From NCBI GenBank assembly GCA_005882985.1, contig VBEJ01000040.1, positions 1 through 33,591 of the forward strand: a stretch of DNA of 33,591 bases. Direction: 5' to 3'. The position numbers and the translations under genes were made by a program. This document shows, piece after piece, positions 8,295 through 15,670 of the stretch. This stretch comes from Chloroflexota bacterium. GTDB lineage: Bacteria; Chloroflexota; Dehalococcoidia; SM23-28-2; RBG-16-64-32. The notes under the pieces were generated by a model that was given only the letters and a program-made list of their open reading frames with translations, ran no database searches and was not told the origin of the DNA. The stretch's first letter is position 1, and each line of letters begins with the position of its first letter.

Positions 8295-9071
8295 TTACCA
8301 GTCTTCCGCCAGGCGCCTGCGTTTTATCTCTTCGCGTTCAGAGCACGCATACAAGTAAGGGCAGTGGCCGCAGTGTTGCCCGACGTTCGGCGGGAATTCG
8401 CTTATCGATTGCATCTGGTTCACAGCTTCGAGGAGTTCTGAATGAGAAAGCCTTCTTTGCGCATCGCCGAAGTCTTTGGTCCAGTTATCACCGTCGTCCA
8501 GTCGCCAGAAGGAGGTGGTGGCGACCGGTTTGCCTAGACTTTTCTCGGCCATTATAGCGTAGAGGCGTAGCTGCTTCGCGTCTACCTCGTCCGGGTGCGA
8601 GCCGGTCTTGTAATCAATGAGGTGGAGGCTTCCGTCGACTCTTTCATCGATGCGATCGACGCGCCCGAAGAGTGTTACGCCGGGTTCGACCTCGACCTGA
8701 AAATAGGGCTCTACGAGAAGGGGCCGCGCCGATAAGTCGTGCTGCTTTGCCAACATGCGCAGCTGGTCGATTGACTTTTCGCGCAGCTTATCGACTCCCC
8801 TCATGCGGCGATAGCGGGGCGAAAGCGCCTCCCATCCGTCCTCAAACATACGAATGAGCCGCTGTCCATCCCTCTCCTCGACTGGCACCTTGGAGAAGAA
8901 ATCGCAGAGGACGCGGTGCAGCAGCGACCCGACCGTGTCCTGGGGGCGAAGTCGCGCGGGTATGCGATTGAGGTACTGATAGCGGTAGCGCAAGCGGCAG
9001 GTATAGAACACGCGAATGCGCAGAGGAGAAAGACGAGATACAGTGCTAATTAATTTCGATATCTGTGACAT
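8295..9071 (-). CDS. RecB-like PD-(D/E)XK nuclease with Fe-S cluster
   Basis: 258 residues forming one stand-alone nuclease domain of the RecB/AddB/Cas4 group. The opening SRLSPLRIRVFYTC is typical. The active site shows His52, Asp139 (GRVDRID), Asp153-Tyr-Lys155 (the DxK of PD-(D/E)XK) and the Gln167/Tyr171 motif. Cys25 with Cys234, Cys237 and Cys243 (C-x2-C-x5-C) match the 4Fe-4S clamp of AddB/Cas4 nucleases. It lacks a helicase and there is no CRISPR array or cas1/cas2 nearby, so a general DNA-end or repair exonuclease role is more likely than CRISPR adaptation. It heads the nuclease-FmdB-translin operon. Confidence 0.9.
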   Translation of the reverse strand: MSQISKLISTVSRLSPLRIRVFYTCRLRYRYQYLNRIPARLRPQDTVGSLLHRVLCDFFSKVPVEERDGQRLIRMFEDGWEALSPRYRRMRGVDKLREKSIDQLRMLAKQHDLSARPLLVEPYFQVEVEPGVTLFGRVDRIDERVDGSLHLIDYKTGSHPDEVDAKQLRLYAIMAEKSLGKPVATTSFWRLDDGDNWTKDFGDAQRRLSHSELLEAVNQMQSISEFPPNVGQHCGHCPYLYACSEREEIKRRRLAEDW

Positions 9072-9149
9072 GAATCACGGTTCTAGATATTGGCCAACTC
9101 CCGGCTCTATGGTAATGTTGCCACAAATCTATTAGAGTAGAGGTAGGAC

Positions 9150-10079
9150 TTGCCGATGGGGCCCGGTAGGACCGCAGCCACTGCTGCAACTAGGAATCTC
9201 CGCACTCAACTCCACCCAATCATGACGAGGACGACTTACGCATTGAACCCGGTGCTCAAATGGCGACCCGGCCTCAAGGACGGCGCCGAGGTGTTGCTGC
9301 TTGCAATGGCCTTGCCGCTCTACTACCTCGTCCGCGGCCAGGTGCACCAGCGTGTGGACGAAGCGGTCCAGCGCGGTATCGGTGTCGTCTCTCTCGAGAA
9401 GAGTCTGGGCATATTCTGGGAGGTCCAGTTACAGAGGGCTATACTGGATTACAGCTGGTTTGTCGACTTCCTAAACGGCTTCTATCTCTACGGGCACCTG
9501 CCGCTGATCGGGTTGCTTGCCGCCTGGCTGTATTTCTGGCACCGCCCGCAGTACTTGCTCATGCGGAATGCATTTCTGCTGTCTGGGGCCATCGCCCTCG
9601 TGATCTACGTGAACTTCCCAACCGCTCCACCCCGGCTCCTCCCACCGCATTTTGGAATCGTGGACACGGTATTCAATCAATACGGCCAGGAGCGACCATT
9701 CACCCCAAGCTTCTTCGTGAACCAGTATGCAGCGATGCCAAGCATGCATTTCGGCTGGAATATGCTCGTGGGCATCGCGCTATGGCTTTCCACGAGAAAT
9801 CCCTTCCTTCGCGCACTCGCAGTCCTGATGCCGCTTGGCATGTTTACCGATATCATTCTTACGGCGAACCATTACCTGCTTGACCCGATACTCGCCATTC
9901 CGGTAGTGGCACTCGGCCTGGCAATCACGCTGGGCGGAAGGTGGCTCGTGCTGCGAGCGCTCTCACCGGAGAGCAAGTCTGCCAAGGAGCATGGGTGGGT
10001 GAGCTGGGTCTACTGGTTGGTTGCAATTGACGAAGCAACCGTCCGGCAGCAGCAGCAGAGAGCGCGACAACCTGCCTGA
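9150..10079 (+). CDS. PAP2-superfamily membrane protein, Aur1/inositolphosphotransferase-like
   Basis: Up to 309 residues, with about six hydrophobic helices. PSMHFGWNM (near 190) and NHYLLD (near 239) are the PAP2 phosphatase/transferase motifs, in the form seen in Aur1 (inositol-phosphorylceramide synthase)-like proteins. Such enzymes cleave or transfer a lipid-linked phosphate head group at the membrane surface; the substrate here is unknown. The start is uncertain: TTG at 9150, ATG at 9156 after an AGGTAGG site, or ATG at 9222, just before the conserved part. Its stop is 37 nt from the radical SAM gene, so the two are probably co-transcribed. It is divergent from the nuclease operon. Confidence 0.85.
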   Translation: MPMGPGRTAATAATRNLRTQLHPIMTRTTYALNPVLKWRPGLKDGAEVLLLAMALPLYYLVRGQVHQRVDEAVQRGIGVVSLEKSLGIFWEVQLQRAILDYSWFVDFLNGFYLYGHLPLIGLLAAWLYFWHRPQYLLMRNAFLLSGAIALVIYVNFPTAPPRLLPPHFGIVDTVFNQYGQERPFTPSFFVNQYAAMPSMHFGWNMLVGIALWLSTRNPFLRALAVLMPLGMFTDIILTANHYLLDPILAIPVVALGLAITLGGRWLVLRALSPESKSAKEHGWVSWVYWLVAIDEATVRQQQQRARQPA

Positions 10080-10116
10080 TCACACCGCATGATGGCGATC
10101 GCCTGGAGCGACGCTG

Positions 10117-11142
10117 GTGCAAGTTAAGAACCTTCTGACCACACTCCCACGCATCCTCTTCACTAACGCTCCACTCGACGCCCAACTCATTGTCACCCGT
10201 CGCTGCAACCTGAGCTGTGGCTACTGTTCTGAATACGACAGCTTCTCGGAGCCCGTACCGACTGACGTGCTCAAGCAACGCGTTGATGCTTTGCATCGCC
10301 TGCACTCGGCGAATATCACGATGCTCGGGGGGGAGCCGCTGATGCACCCGGACATCGCCGATCTCGTCGCCTACGCCGGCGGGAAATCGAACACGAGCGT
10401 CGTAACGAATGGGTTCCTCTTGCGGAACGGAGTCATAGAGTCGCTGAATGAGGCCGGCCTCAACAATTTGACCGTCAGCATTGACACCCTTCACGCCGAC
10501 CCTACTCGTTTCATTCAGAAATCGCTGCGTTCCTTGAGGACACGGCTGGAGCGGCTACGGAGGCTCGCCCGCTTCGATGTTCACGTGACTGCGGTTCTCT
10601 GCGAATCGTCGGCAAATGACTTCGCGCAACTCGTGCGCGACGTCGAGGGTTTCGGGTTTCGCATGTCGATCAACCTGATCCATAACGCTAAGGGGTACGT
10701 AACTGTCGGCGGGCAGCCCTACCTCGAGTTGTATGAAGAGTTCTATCGCGAAGGTAAGCCGTTCACGTATCTCGACTACGAGTACGGCAAGAAGCTCCTT
10801 CAAGGCGAGCGGCCGGACTGGAAGTGTCGCGCCGGCGCCCGCTACCTCTACGTGGACGAATTCGGAAACGTTCAGCTGTGCGCATCGCAGCTTGGGAGGC
10901 TGGGGAAGGCTGTCGACGAGTACAGCGCGAAAGATCTCCGGGAGCAGGCGAGGACTTATAAGGACTGCGAAGAGGGGTGCTCGGTCGGTTGCGCCTACCG
11001 TTGCTCGCTGGTGGACAATGATAAGCCTCAGTTCGTGAAAGCCCTCCTGAAGGGCTTCGTCAGCGGGACTTTGCGCGACAACAGCCGGCGGCGATCGCTC
11101 CCAGCGGGCGTTCAGGCCGGGCCGGCGCTCGGCGACAAGTAG
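10117..11142 (+). CDS. Radical SAM enzyme with C-terminal cysteine ladder
   Basis: 341 residues. C30-x3-C34-x2-C37 is the SAM-binding 4Fe-4S site, followed by MLGGEPLMHPD (the GGEP motif binding SAM) and further barrel strands. The C-terminal third carries Cys237, Cys255 and then Cys284, Cys288, Cys292 and Cys296 at exact four-residue spacing, like a SPASM/twitch region with unusual spacing, so at least one auxiliary Fe-S cluster is likely. The GTG start follows a TGGAG site. The reaction cannot be named: peptide, sugar or lipid modification are all open. Its position after the PAP2 gene hints at lipid or envelope chemistry. Its stop nearly abuts the convergent yraN. Confidence 0.9.
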   Translation: MQVKNLLTTLPRILFTNAPLDAQLIVTRRCNLSCGYCSEYDSFSEPVPTDVLKQRVDALHRLHSANITMLGGEPLMHPDIADLVAYAGGKSNTSVVTNGFLLRNGVIESLNEAGLNNLTVSIDTLHADPTRFIQKSLRSLRTRLERLRRLARFDVHVTAVLCESSANDFAQLVRDVEGFGFRMSINLIHNAKGYVTVGGQPYLELYEEFYREGKPFTYLDYEYGKKLLQGERPDWKCRAGARYLYVDEFGNVQLCASQLGRLGKAVDEYSAKDLREQARTYKDCEEGCSVGCAYRCSLVDNDKPQFVKALLKGFVSGTLRDNSRRRSLPAGVQAGPALGDK

Positions 11143-11143
11143 C

Positions 11144-11515
11144 TCACTCGGCCCAGACGGCGCCTTCGATGTGTTCGAGGGAAAGCAGGCGACCGCTCGG
11201 CTCGAAATCGACGGCGATAACATCGATCCTGCGGCGCTCCGGCAGTCGATCGTCGGTCTGGCCATAAGCTTCGGCCAGACCAACCAGACGCCGCTGCTTC
11301 GCGGGCGTCAACGATTCGCTCGCCGTTCCCAGAGTTTGGCCGCGTCGGCAGCGCACCTCGATAAATGCGAGCAGGTCATCTTGTTCGGCGACGATGTCGA
11401 TCTCCCCCTCTCGAATGCGAAAGTTGCGCTCGCGAATGCGATATCCCTTCGCCAGCAAGTGCTGGACGGCCAAGCGCTCGCCGAGATCCCCGAGTATCCG
11501 GCGCGGCGGGGGCAC
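11144..11515 (-). CDS. YraN/UPF0102 endonuclease-like protein
   Basis: 123 residues of the UPF0102 family, which has a restriction-endonuclease-like fold related to Holliday-junction resolvases. GDLGERLAVQHLLAKGY, then EIDIVAEQDDLLAFIEVRCRRG gives the Asp ... Glu-x-Arg/Lys core. The usual family lysine in EVK is Arg here (EVR). The cellular role of the family is not settled. The GTG start overlaps the phosphotriesterase stop by one base, and the family is commonly found next to rnhB, as here, two genes upstream. Confidence 0.92.
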   Translation of the reverse strand: MPPPRRILGDLGERLAVQHLLAKGYRIRERNFRIREGEIDIVAEQDDLLAFIEVRCRRGQTLGTASESLTPAKQRRLVGLAEAYGQTDDRLPERRRIDVIAVDFEPSGRLLSLEHIEGAVWAE

Positions 11516-12465
11516 TAGTAAGCGCCCTGCTTCTCAAAGATGCGGCGAGGGTTCTCCACGGTCATCGTCCGGATCTGGTCCTCGGTGACGCCTGCCTCGC
11601 GGAGTGCCGGCAGGACATTGTCCGGAATGTAGTTGAAGTGCCAGTTGGGAACGATCCTTTCCCTTAGCGGCGGGTCCACCCAGCCAAAATAGCAGGCTGC
11701 GTCGTGCGATAAGACCATCTTCTCGGCATAGCCCATCCCGCACATCTTCGCGATCGTCGCAATACGCTTCTCATTCTCGAGGAAGATATCGATGCCAAAG
11801 CGGTCCATGCCGATATAGCTCCCGCGGTCGCAGAGCTTCCTCAGGTAATTCGTATCCTCTGTGTCTCCGCTGTGCCCTATGACGACCCGGGAAAGGTCGA
11901 CTCCCTCGCTCTCGAAAACGTCCTGCTGCTTGAGACCGACTTCGCTGGCCGCATGGGTGTGCGTGGAGATGGGGACGCTGGTCGCACGATGGGCTTTGGC
12001 GGACGCCCGCAAAATCCGCTCGACATCCTGCGTGACGCCGGGTTCGTCAGTCGCGCACTTGATGATGCCCGCCTTCACGCCGGTATCCATGATTCCGTCC
12101 TGTATGTCCTTGACGAACAATTCGGCGATGTAATCGATATTCCGGCCGGTGATCGAGCGGAAGTGGTGCGGCACCTCCCAGTAGATCCCCGTAGCCACAA
12201 TGACCTGCATCCCGCTGCGGCGGACGACCTCTTTCACGAGGGGAATGTCGCGCCAGTCGCCGGGTGTCAAGTCCACGAGGGTATTGACGCCGCGCTCCAT
12301 AACGTCTTTCAGCTTGGCCGCTGCTTTATCGATTTCCGCCTCCCGGTCAATGATGGGAAAGTTTTCCTTGACGCCGGGCGACTCGACGATGATGTGTTCG
12401 TGCATCAGGGTGAAGCCGAGGTCGGCAGTATCGATGGGCCCGGATACGGTGTTAACGGCGGGCAT
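11515..12465 (-). CDS. Phosphotriesterase-family hydrolase (lactonase-like)
   Basis: 316 residues forming a TIM-barrel amidohydrolase. All metal ligands of the binuclear site are visible: His22 and His24 (MHEH), carboxylated Lys136 (GIIKCATDE), His169 (THTHA), His198 (VIGHSGD) and Asp255 (LSHDAAC). Length and the YFGW motif following the Asp suit the phosphotriesterase-like lactonases, which hydrolyse acyl-homoserine or other lactones and sometimes organophosphates as a side activity. The natural substrate here is unknown. The ATG has a GGAAGGA site. A TATAAT lies at 12504-12499, overlapping the end of rnhB, so it may have its own promoter. Confidence 0.92.
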   Translation of the reverse strand: MPAVNTVSGPIDTADLGFTLMHEHIIVESPGVKENFPIIDREAEIDKAAAKLKDVMERGVNTLVDLTPGDWRDIPLVKEVVRRSGMQVIVATGIYWEVPHHFRSITGRNIDYIAELFVKDIQDGIMDTGVKAGIIKCATDEPGVTQDVERILRASAKAHRATSVPISTHTHAASEVGLKQQDVFESEGVDLSRVVIGHSGDTEDTNYLRKLCDRGSYIGMDRFGIDIFLENEKRIATIAKMCGMGYAEKMVLSHDAACYFGWVDPPLRERIVPNWHFNYIPDNVLPALREAGVTEDQIRTMTVENPRRIFEKQGAY

Positions 12466-12498
12466 AGCGGGGCGTCCTTCCTACCTGTATCAGCGCCG

Positions 12499-12504
12499 AT
12501 TATA
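12499..12504 (-). promoter_or_regulatory. Possible -10 box for the phosphotriesterase gene
   Basis: A perfect TATAAT on the minus strand overlaps the rnhB stop codon, 33 nt before the phosphotriesterase ATG. There is no recognisable -35 box and no TG extension, so activity is uncertain. Confidence 0.3.
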
Positions 12505-13147
12505 GCGGAAGACGAGGCATGACCATCTCGCGAACGGGCGAGAACGAACGGCGGTGCAACTGGCACGGCCCAAGACGGTCGAGTGCGGCGAAATGCTCCG
12601 GTGTGGCGTACCCTTTGTTCGTCACGAACCCGTAGCCGGGATACTCACCGTGCTGCTCCGCCATCAGCCGGTCGCGCGCCACTTTGGCGATGATGGATGC
12701 GCAGGCGATCGACATGATCTTTTCATCGCCGTTGATGATCGCTGTTTGGGGGAGGCGGCAAGCGGGCAAGCGAAAGGCGTCGAGCAAGAGGTGGACGGGT
12801 TGCACGACCAGCTCAGAGATCGCGCCAAGCCACGCCTGGCGGGACGCCTCCGCGATTCCGATGCGATCAATCACGCTAACTGGAACGAAGGCAACTCCCG
12901 CCGCGAGCGAGTGCCTCCAGATATACCCCGAAAGCTCTTCGCGCGCGGCTGCGGTCAACTGCTTGCTGTCACGAACGTCGCGCAGCCAGCGAAATTGCTT
13001 GGTGATCCGATCGATCCGAGGGAGAACAACCGCACCCGCTGCCACCGGCCCAGCGAGCGGCCCGCGACCAACTTCGTCGATCCCGGCGAGGAACCCGACA
13101 CCTGCTCTCCAGAGGGCGCGTTCCGCGACGAGATCGGGTGCCCGCAT
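12500..13147 (-). CDS. rnhB: Ribonuclease HII
   Basis: 215 residues. It cuts RNA in RNA-DNA hybrids and removes single ribonucleotides from DNA. The active-site acidic residues are present: Asp24-Glu25 in GIDEVGRGPLAGP, Asp123 in LLLDAF and Asp141 in INGDEK, followed by the conserved ASIIAKVARD. C-terminal LHRRSFSPVR is also typical. Length is normal. A minus-strand promoter (TTGACT 13188-13183, 17 nt, TAGCAT 13165-13160) ends 12 nt before the ATG, so the leader would be only a few bases. It is first in an rnhB-phosphotriesterase-yraN set. Confidence 0.96.
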   Translation of the reverse strand: MRAPDLVAERALWRAGVGFLAGIDEVGRGPLAGPVAAGAVVLPRIDRITKQFRWLRDVRDSKQLTAAAREELSGYIWRHSLAAGVAFVPVSVIDRIGIAEASRQAWLGAISELVVQPVHLLLDAFRLPACRLPQTAIINGDEKIMSIACASIIAKVARDRLMAEQHGEYPGYGFVTNKGYATPEHFAALDRLGPCQLHRRSFSPVREMVMPRLPL

Positions 13148-13159
13148 GGCTTTGAGTTC

Positions 13160-13188
13160 ATGCTAGACGCGACATTCCAGCGAGTCAA
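13160..13188 (-). promoter_or_regulatory. rnhB promoter (short leader)
   Basis: On the minus strand TTGACT and TAGCAT are 17 nt apart. The -10 box ends 12 nt upstream of the ATG, giving a leader of about 5 nt with no Shine-Dalgarno, similar to the leaderless arrangements of hisH and radA. Confidence 0.4.
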
Positions 13189-13216
13189 TAGAGGTAAGCT
13201 GATTATCATTTCCCGC

Positions 13217-13245
13217 TTGACCGGTGCTTTGCTGCCGCATAACTT
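13217..13245 (+). promoter_or_regulatory. Promoter for the tautomerase gene
   Basis: TTGACC (13217-13222) and TAACTT (13240-13245) are separated by 17 nt, and the ATG follows about 48 nt downstream behind an AGGAGAAGGAG ribosome site. The promoter is divergent from that of rnhB, with their -35 boxes 28 nt apart. Confidence 0.5.
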
Positions 13246-13292
13246 GTGCTCAACCATCAGAAGCGAGGAGTCGCAAGAGGAGAAGGAGAAGC

Positions 13293-13481
13293 ATGCCCAT
13301 CGTGCGTATCGAAATGTGGACAGGGCGGACGGTCGCTCAGAAGAAGGAGCTTGCACGCGTTGTCACCGACGCGATGGTGAACATCGCGCATACGACTGCT
13401 GAAGCTACCATAATCGTCTTCGAAGACATCGCGAAAGACGATTGGGCACAGGCAGGGGTACTGGCATCGGCAGAGATGTGA
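13293..13481 (+). CDS. 4-oxalocrotonate tautomerase-family protein
   Basis: 62 residues beginning MPIVRIEMWTGRT. After Met removal, Pro1 would be the catalytic base, and Arg11 (GRT) is conserved. The second substrate-binding arginine of 4-oxalocrotonate tautomerase (Arg39) aligns with Thr38, so the natural substrate is probably not 4-oxalocrotonate. Trp50 replaces the usual Phe50. A longer reading frame from 13224 exists, but the strong AGGAGAAGGAG site and conserved start fix the ATG at 13293. No aromatic-degradation genes are nearby. Confidence 0.88.
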   Translation: MPIVRIEMWTGRTVAQKKELARVVTDAMVNIAHTTAEATIIVFEDIAKDDWAQAGVLASAEM

Positions 13482-13548
13482 TCGCCGGTTGTAACTCGCT
13501 CGCGGCGGGGCCCGTCCTTTCAGTATGAGCGGCGGCGAGGCGGTCGTG

Positions 13549-13557
13549 TGCTATAAT
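13549..13557 (+). promoter_or_regulatory. Extended -10 promoter of ftsH
   Basis: TGC followed by a perfect TATAAT (13552-13557) lies 58 nt upstream of the ftsH ATG. No -35 box is evident at 16-18 nt, as often for extended -10 promoters. Confidence 0.55.
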
Positions 13558-13615
13558 CGAGCCAGATGCGGGTAGGCCTCAGGCCTGCCCAATCGCTTCT
13601 CAGGGGAAGAGACTT

Positions 13616-15571
13616 ATGTACGGACGCTGGTTGCGGAACAGCTTTATCTACCTTCTGATCTTGGTCGCCATCGTGGCCATCGTCTTCACGGTGTTTCAGG
13701 GAAGCGGATCCGGAAGGGTCAAGCAGGAGCTTCCTCAATTTATTGAACAGGTCAAGGCGGACAACGTACAAGACATTAAGGTCGATGATACGAACGTCAC
13801 CTATAAGCTCAAGGATGACCCTGACCACGGTTACAAGACGGAACTAGAGAAGGGCGACACGCTCCGTCAAGTTCTAGTCGATGCCAAAGTTACGACTTTG
13901 CCGAAGTATGAGATCAAGGATCCCAGTCCCTGGACTAACTATCTTGGCCTACTTATCAACTTCCTGCCCATCATTATCATTCTTGCAATCGTCTTCTTCT
14001 TTTTGAGGCAAGCCCAGGGTTCCAACAATCAGGCCCTCAACTTTGGGAAGAGCCGCGCGCGGATGTTCAGCGGCACCCGCCCAAGTGTGACGTTCCTTGA
14101 CGTGGCGGGCGTGGATGAAGCCAAGGAAGAGCTGAAAGAGGTCGTCGAGTTCCTGAAGTACCCGGAGAAATTCGCGGCGCTGGGCGCTCGGATTCCGAAG
14201 GGCGTCTTGTTGGTCGGACCCCCGGGCACCGGCAAGACGCTTCTCGCCAAGGCGGTCGCCGGCGAGGCGGGCGTGCCTTTCTTTTCGATCAGTGGCTCTG
14301 AATTCGTCGAGATGTTCGTGGGTGTCGGTGCCTCTCGTGTGCGCGATCTCTTCGATCAGGCTAAGCGAAACTCGCCATGCATCGTCTTCATCGATGAGAT
14401 CGATGCGGTTGGCCGTCATCGAGGCGCCGGGCTAGGGGGCAGTCATGACGAGCGTGAGCAGACACTAAACCAGATCCTCGTCGAGATGGACGGCTTCGAC
14501 ACGAATACCAACGTGATCGTTGTGGCCGCAACCAACCGTCCCGACATCCTTGACCCAGCCCTACTGCGGCCGGGACGCTTCGATCGCCAGGTCGTTCTCG
14601 ACCAGCCGGATATTCGCGGGCGAAAGGCCATCCTGGAGGTCCATGCGAAGGGCAAGCCACTAGATGGGGACGTGAGTCTCGAGGTGCTGGCGAAACAAAC
14701 GCCTGGCTTCTCAGGGGCGGACCTGGCCAACCTTATCAATGAAGGCGCCATCCTGGCTGCACGCCGCGGCAAGAAAAAAATCCAGATGCCGGAATTCAAC
14801 GAAGCAGTTGACCGCGTGATCGCGGGGCCGGAGCGCAAAAGCCGCGTTATCAGCCAGAAAGAGAAGGAAATCATCGCGTACCACGAGGCTGGTCACGCGT
14901 TGGTCGGCCACATGCTCCCGAACGCGGACCCGCCTTACAAGATCAGCATCATTGCGCGCGGGATGGCGGGAGGCTTCACTCGCTTTCTGCCGGAGGAAGA
15001 CCGCCACTTCTACAGCCGCAGCCAGCTCATCGACCGCTTATCAGCGGGCTTGGGCGGGCTCGTCGCTGAGGAGCTCGTGTTCGGGGAGAGTACTACAGGC
15101 CCTCAGAATGACCTCGAACACGCCACTCGTCTTGCGCGTCAGATGGTAACGCAGTGGGGCATGAGCGACCGGCTTGGCCCTCGTACCTTCGGCCGCAAAG
15201 AAGAGCTGGTCTTCCTTGGTCGGGAGATCTCGGAACAACGCAACTACAGTGAGAAAGTCGCTGAGGAGATCGACGAAGAGGTCCGGCAGATTATCGATAA
15301 GGCCTACCAGACGGCCAAGAAGCTGCTTACGGATAACCGCGATCGCCTGAATGCAATCGTTGGTGTGCTTCTTGAGGAAGAGACCATAGAAGGTGACCCG
15401 TTGACCGCTCTCCTCTCTGGCAAGAGGCCGGAAGACTCTACTCCGGGCCCCAAGCCGGAAGAGCCGACGGCACCTCAAGAGAGCGGAGAGCGAAAGAAGG
15501 GCGTCAGCCAGCCGAAGCCCGGCCTAGCCTGGGAGCCTCAGTCTCGGCTAGAGAACCCAAGCAGCGGCTAA
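13616..15571 (+). CDS. ftsH: ATP-dependent zinc metalloprotease FtsH
   Basis: 651 residues. This inner-membrane AAA+ protease degrades misfolded and regulatory proteins. An N-terminal transmembrane helix (about 11-27), an extracytoplasmic domain and a second helix (about 108-127) precede the AAA module, with Walker A GPPGTGKT (Lys207), Walker [12 protein letters not shown] and the SRH region [20 protein letters not shown]. The protease domain has HEAGH at 423-427. The tail is Pro/Glu/Lys-rich. The ATG has an AGGGGAAGAG ribosome site and its own extended -10 promoter. Downstream is rplU, which has a separate promoter. Confidence 0.98.
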   Translation: MYGRWLRNSFIYLLILVAIVAIVFTVFQGSGSGRVKQELPQFIEQVKADNVQDIKVDDTNVTYKLKDDPDHGYKTELEKGDTLRQVLVDAKVTTLPKYEIKDPSPWTNYLGLLINFLPIIIILAIVFFFLRQAQGSNNQALNFGKSRARMFSGTRPSVTFLDVAGVDEAKEELKEVVEFLKYPEKFAALGARIPKGVLLVGPPGTGKTLLAKAVAGEAGVPFFSISGSEFVEMFVGVGASRVRDLFDQAKRNSPCIVFIDEIDAVGRHRGAGLGGSHDEREQTLNQILVEMDGFDTNTNVIVVAATNRPDILDPALLRPGRFDRQVVLDQPDIRGRKAILEVHAKGKPLDGDVSLEVLAKQTPGFSGADLANLINEGAILAARRGKKKIQMPEFNEAVDRVIAGPERKSRVISQKEKEIIAYHEAGHALVGHMLPNADPPYKISIIARGMAGGFTRFLPEEDRHFYSRSQLIDRLSAGLGGLVAEELVFGESTTGPQNDLEHATRLARQMVTQWGMSDRLGPRTFGRKEELVFLGREISEQRNYSEKVAEEIDEEVRQIIDKAYQTAKKLLTDNRDRLNAIVGVLLEEETIEGDPLTALLSGKRPEDSTPGPKPEEPTAPQESGERKKGVSQPKPGLAWEPQSRLENPSSG

Positions 15572-15586
15572 CTCACCCCCGCTTCC

Positions 15587-15616
15587 TGGACAGACTTGCT
15601 TCACGGCGAATAGAAT
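15587..15616 (+). promoter_or_regulatory. rplU operon promoter
   Basis: TGGACA (15587-15592) and TAGAAT (15611-15616) are 18 nt apart, each one base from consensus. Transcription would begin around 15619-15623, at the 5' edge of the first leader hairpin. This separates ribosomal-protein expression from ftsH. Confidence 0.6.
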
Positions 15617-15622
15617 CGAACT

Positions 15623-15657
15623 CTGGGCCGGATACACGGCCCAGCGGCTGCGCAGCC
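15623..15657 (+). promoter_or_regulatory. Two-hairpin leader of rplU
   Basis: CTGGGCCG (15623-15630), a 6-nt loop and CGGCCCAG (15637-15644) make a perfect 8-bp stem. One base later GGCTGCGCAGCC (15646-15657) is a 12-nt perfect palindrome. The Shine-Dalgarno GGAGG follows at 15660-15664. There is no T-run after either stem, so this does not look like a terminator of ftsH. Given the promoter just upstream, it would form nearly the whole 5' leader, consistent with a ribosomal-protein control element; that role is inferred. Confidence 0.5.
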
Positions 15658-15670
15658 ATGGAGGAATCCC

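Noticed and set aside
8295-9071. Cas4-like nuclease as part of a CRISPR system
   Set aside because: No repeat array and no cas1/cas2 or effector genes occur in the window.
15623-15644. Hairpin as a Rho-independent terminator of ftsH
   Set aside because: No T-run follows and a promoter lies just upstream, so it reads better as part of the rplU leader.
15658-15660. ATG just upstream of rplU as a start codon
   Set aside because: It is out of frame with L21 and overlaps the Shine-Dalgarno; reading from it gives no L21 sequence.
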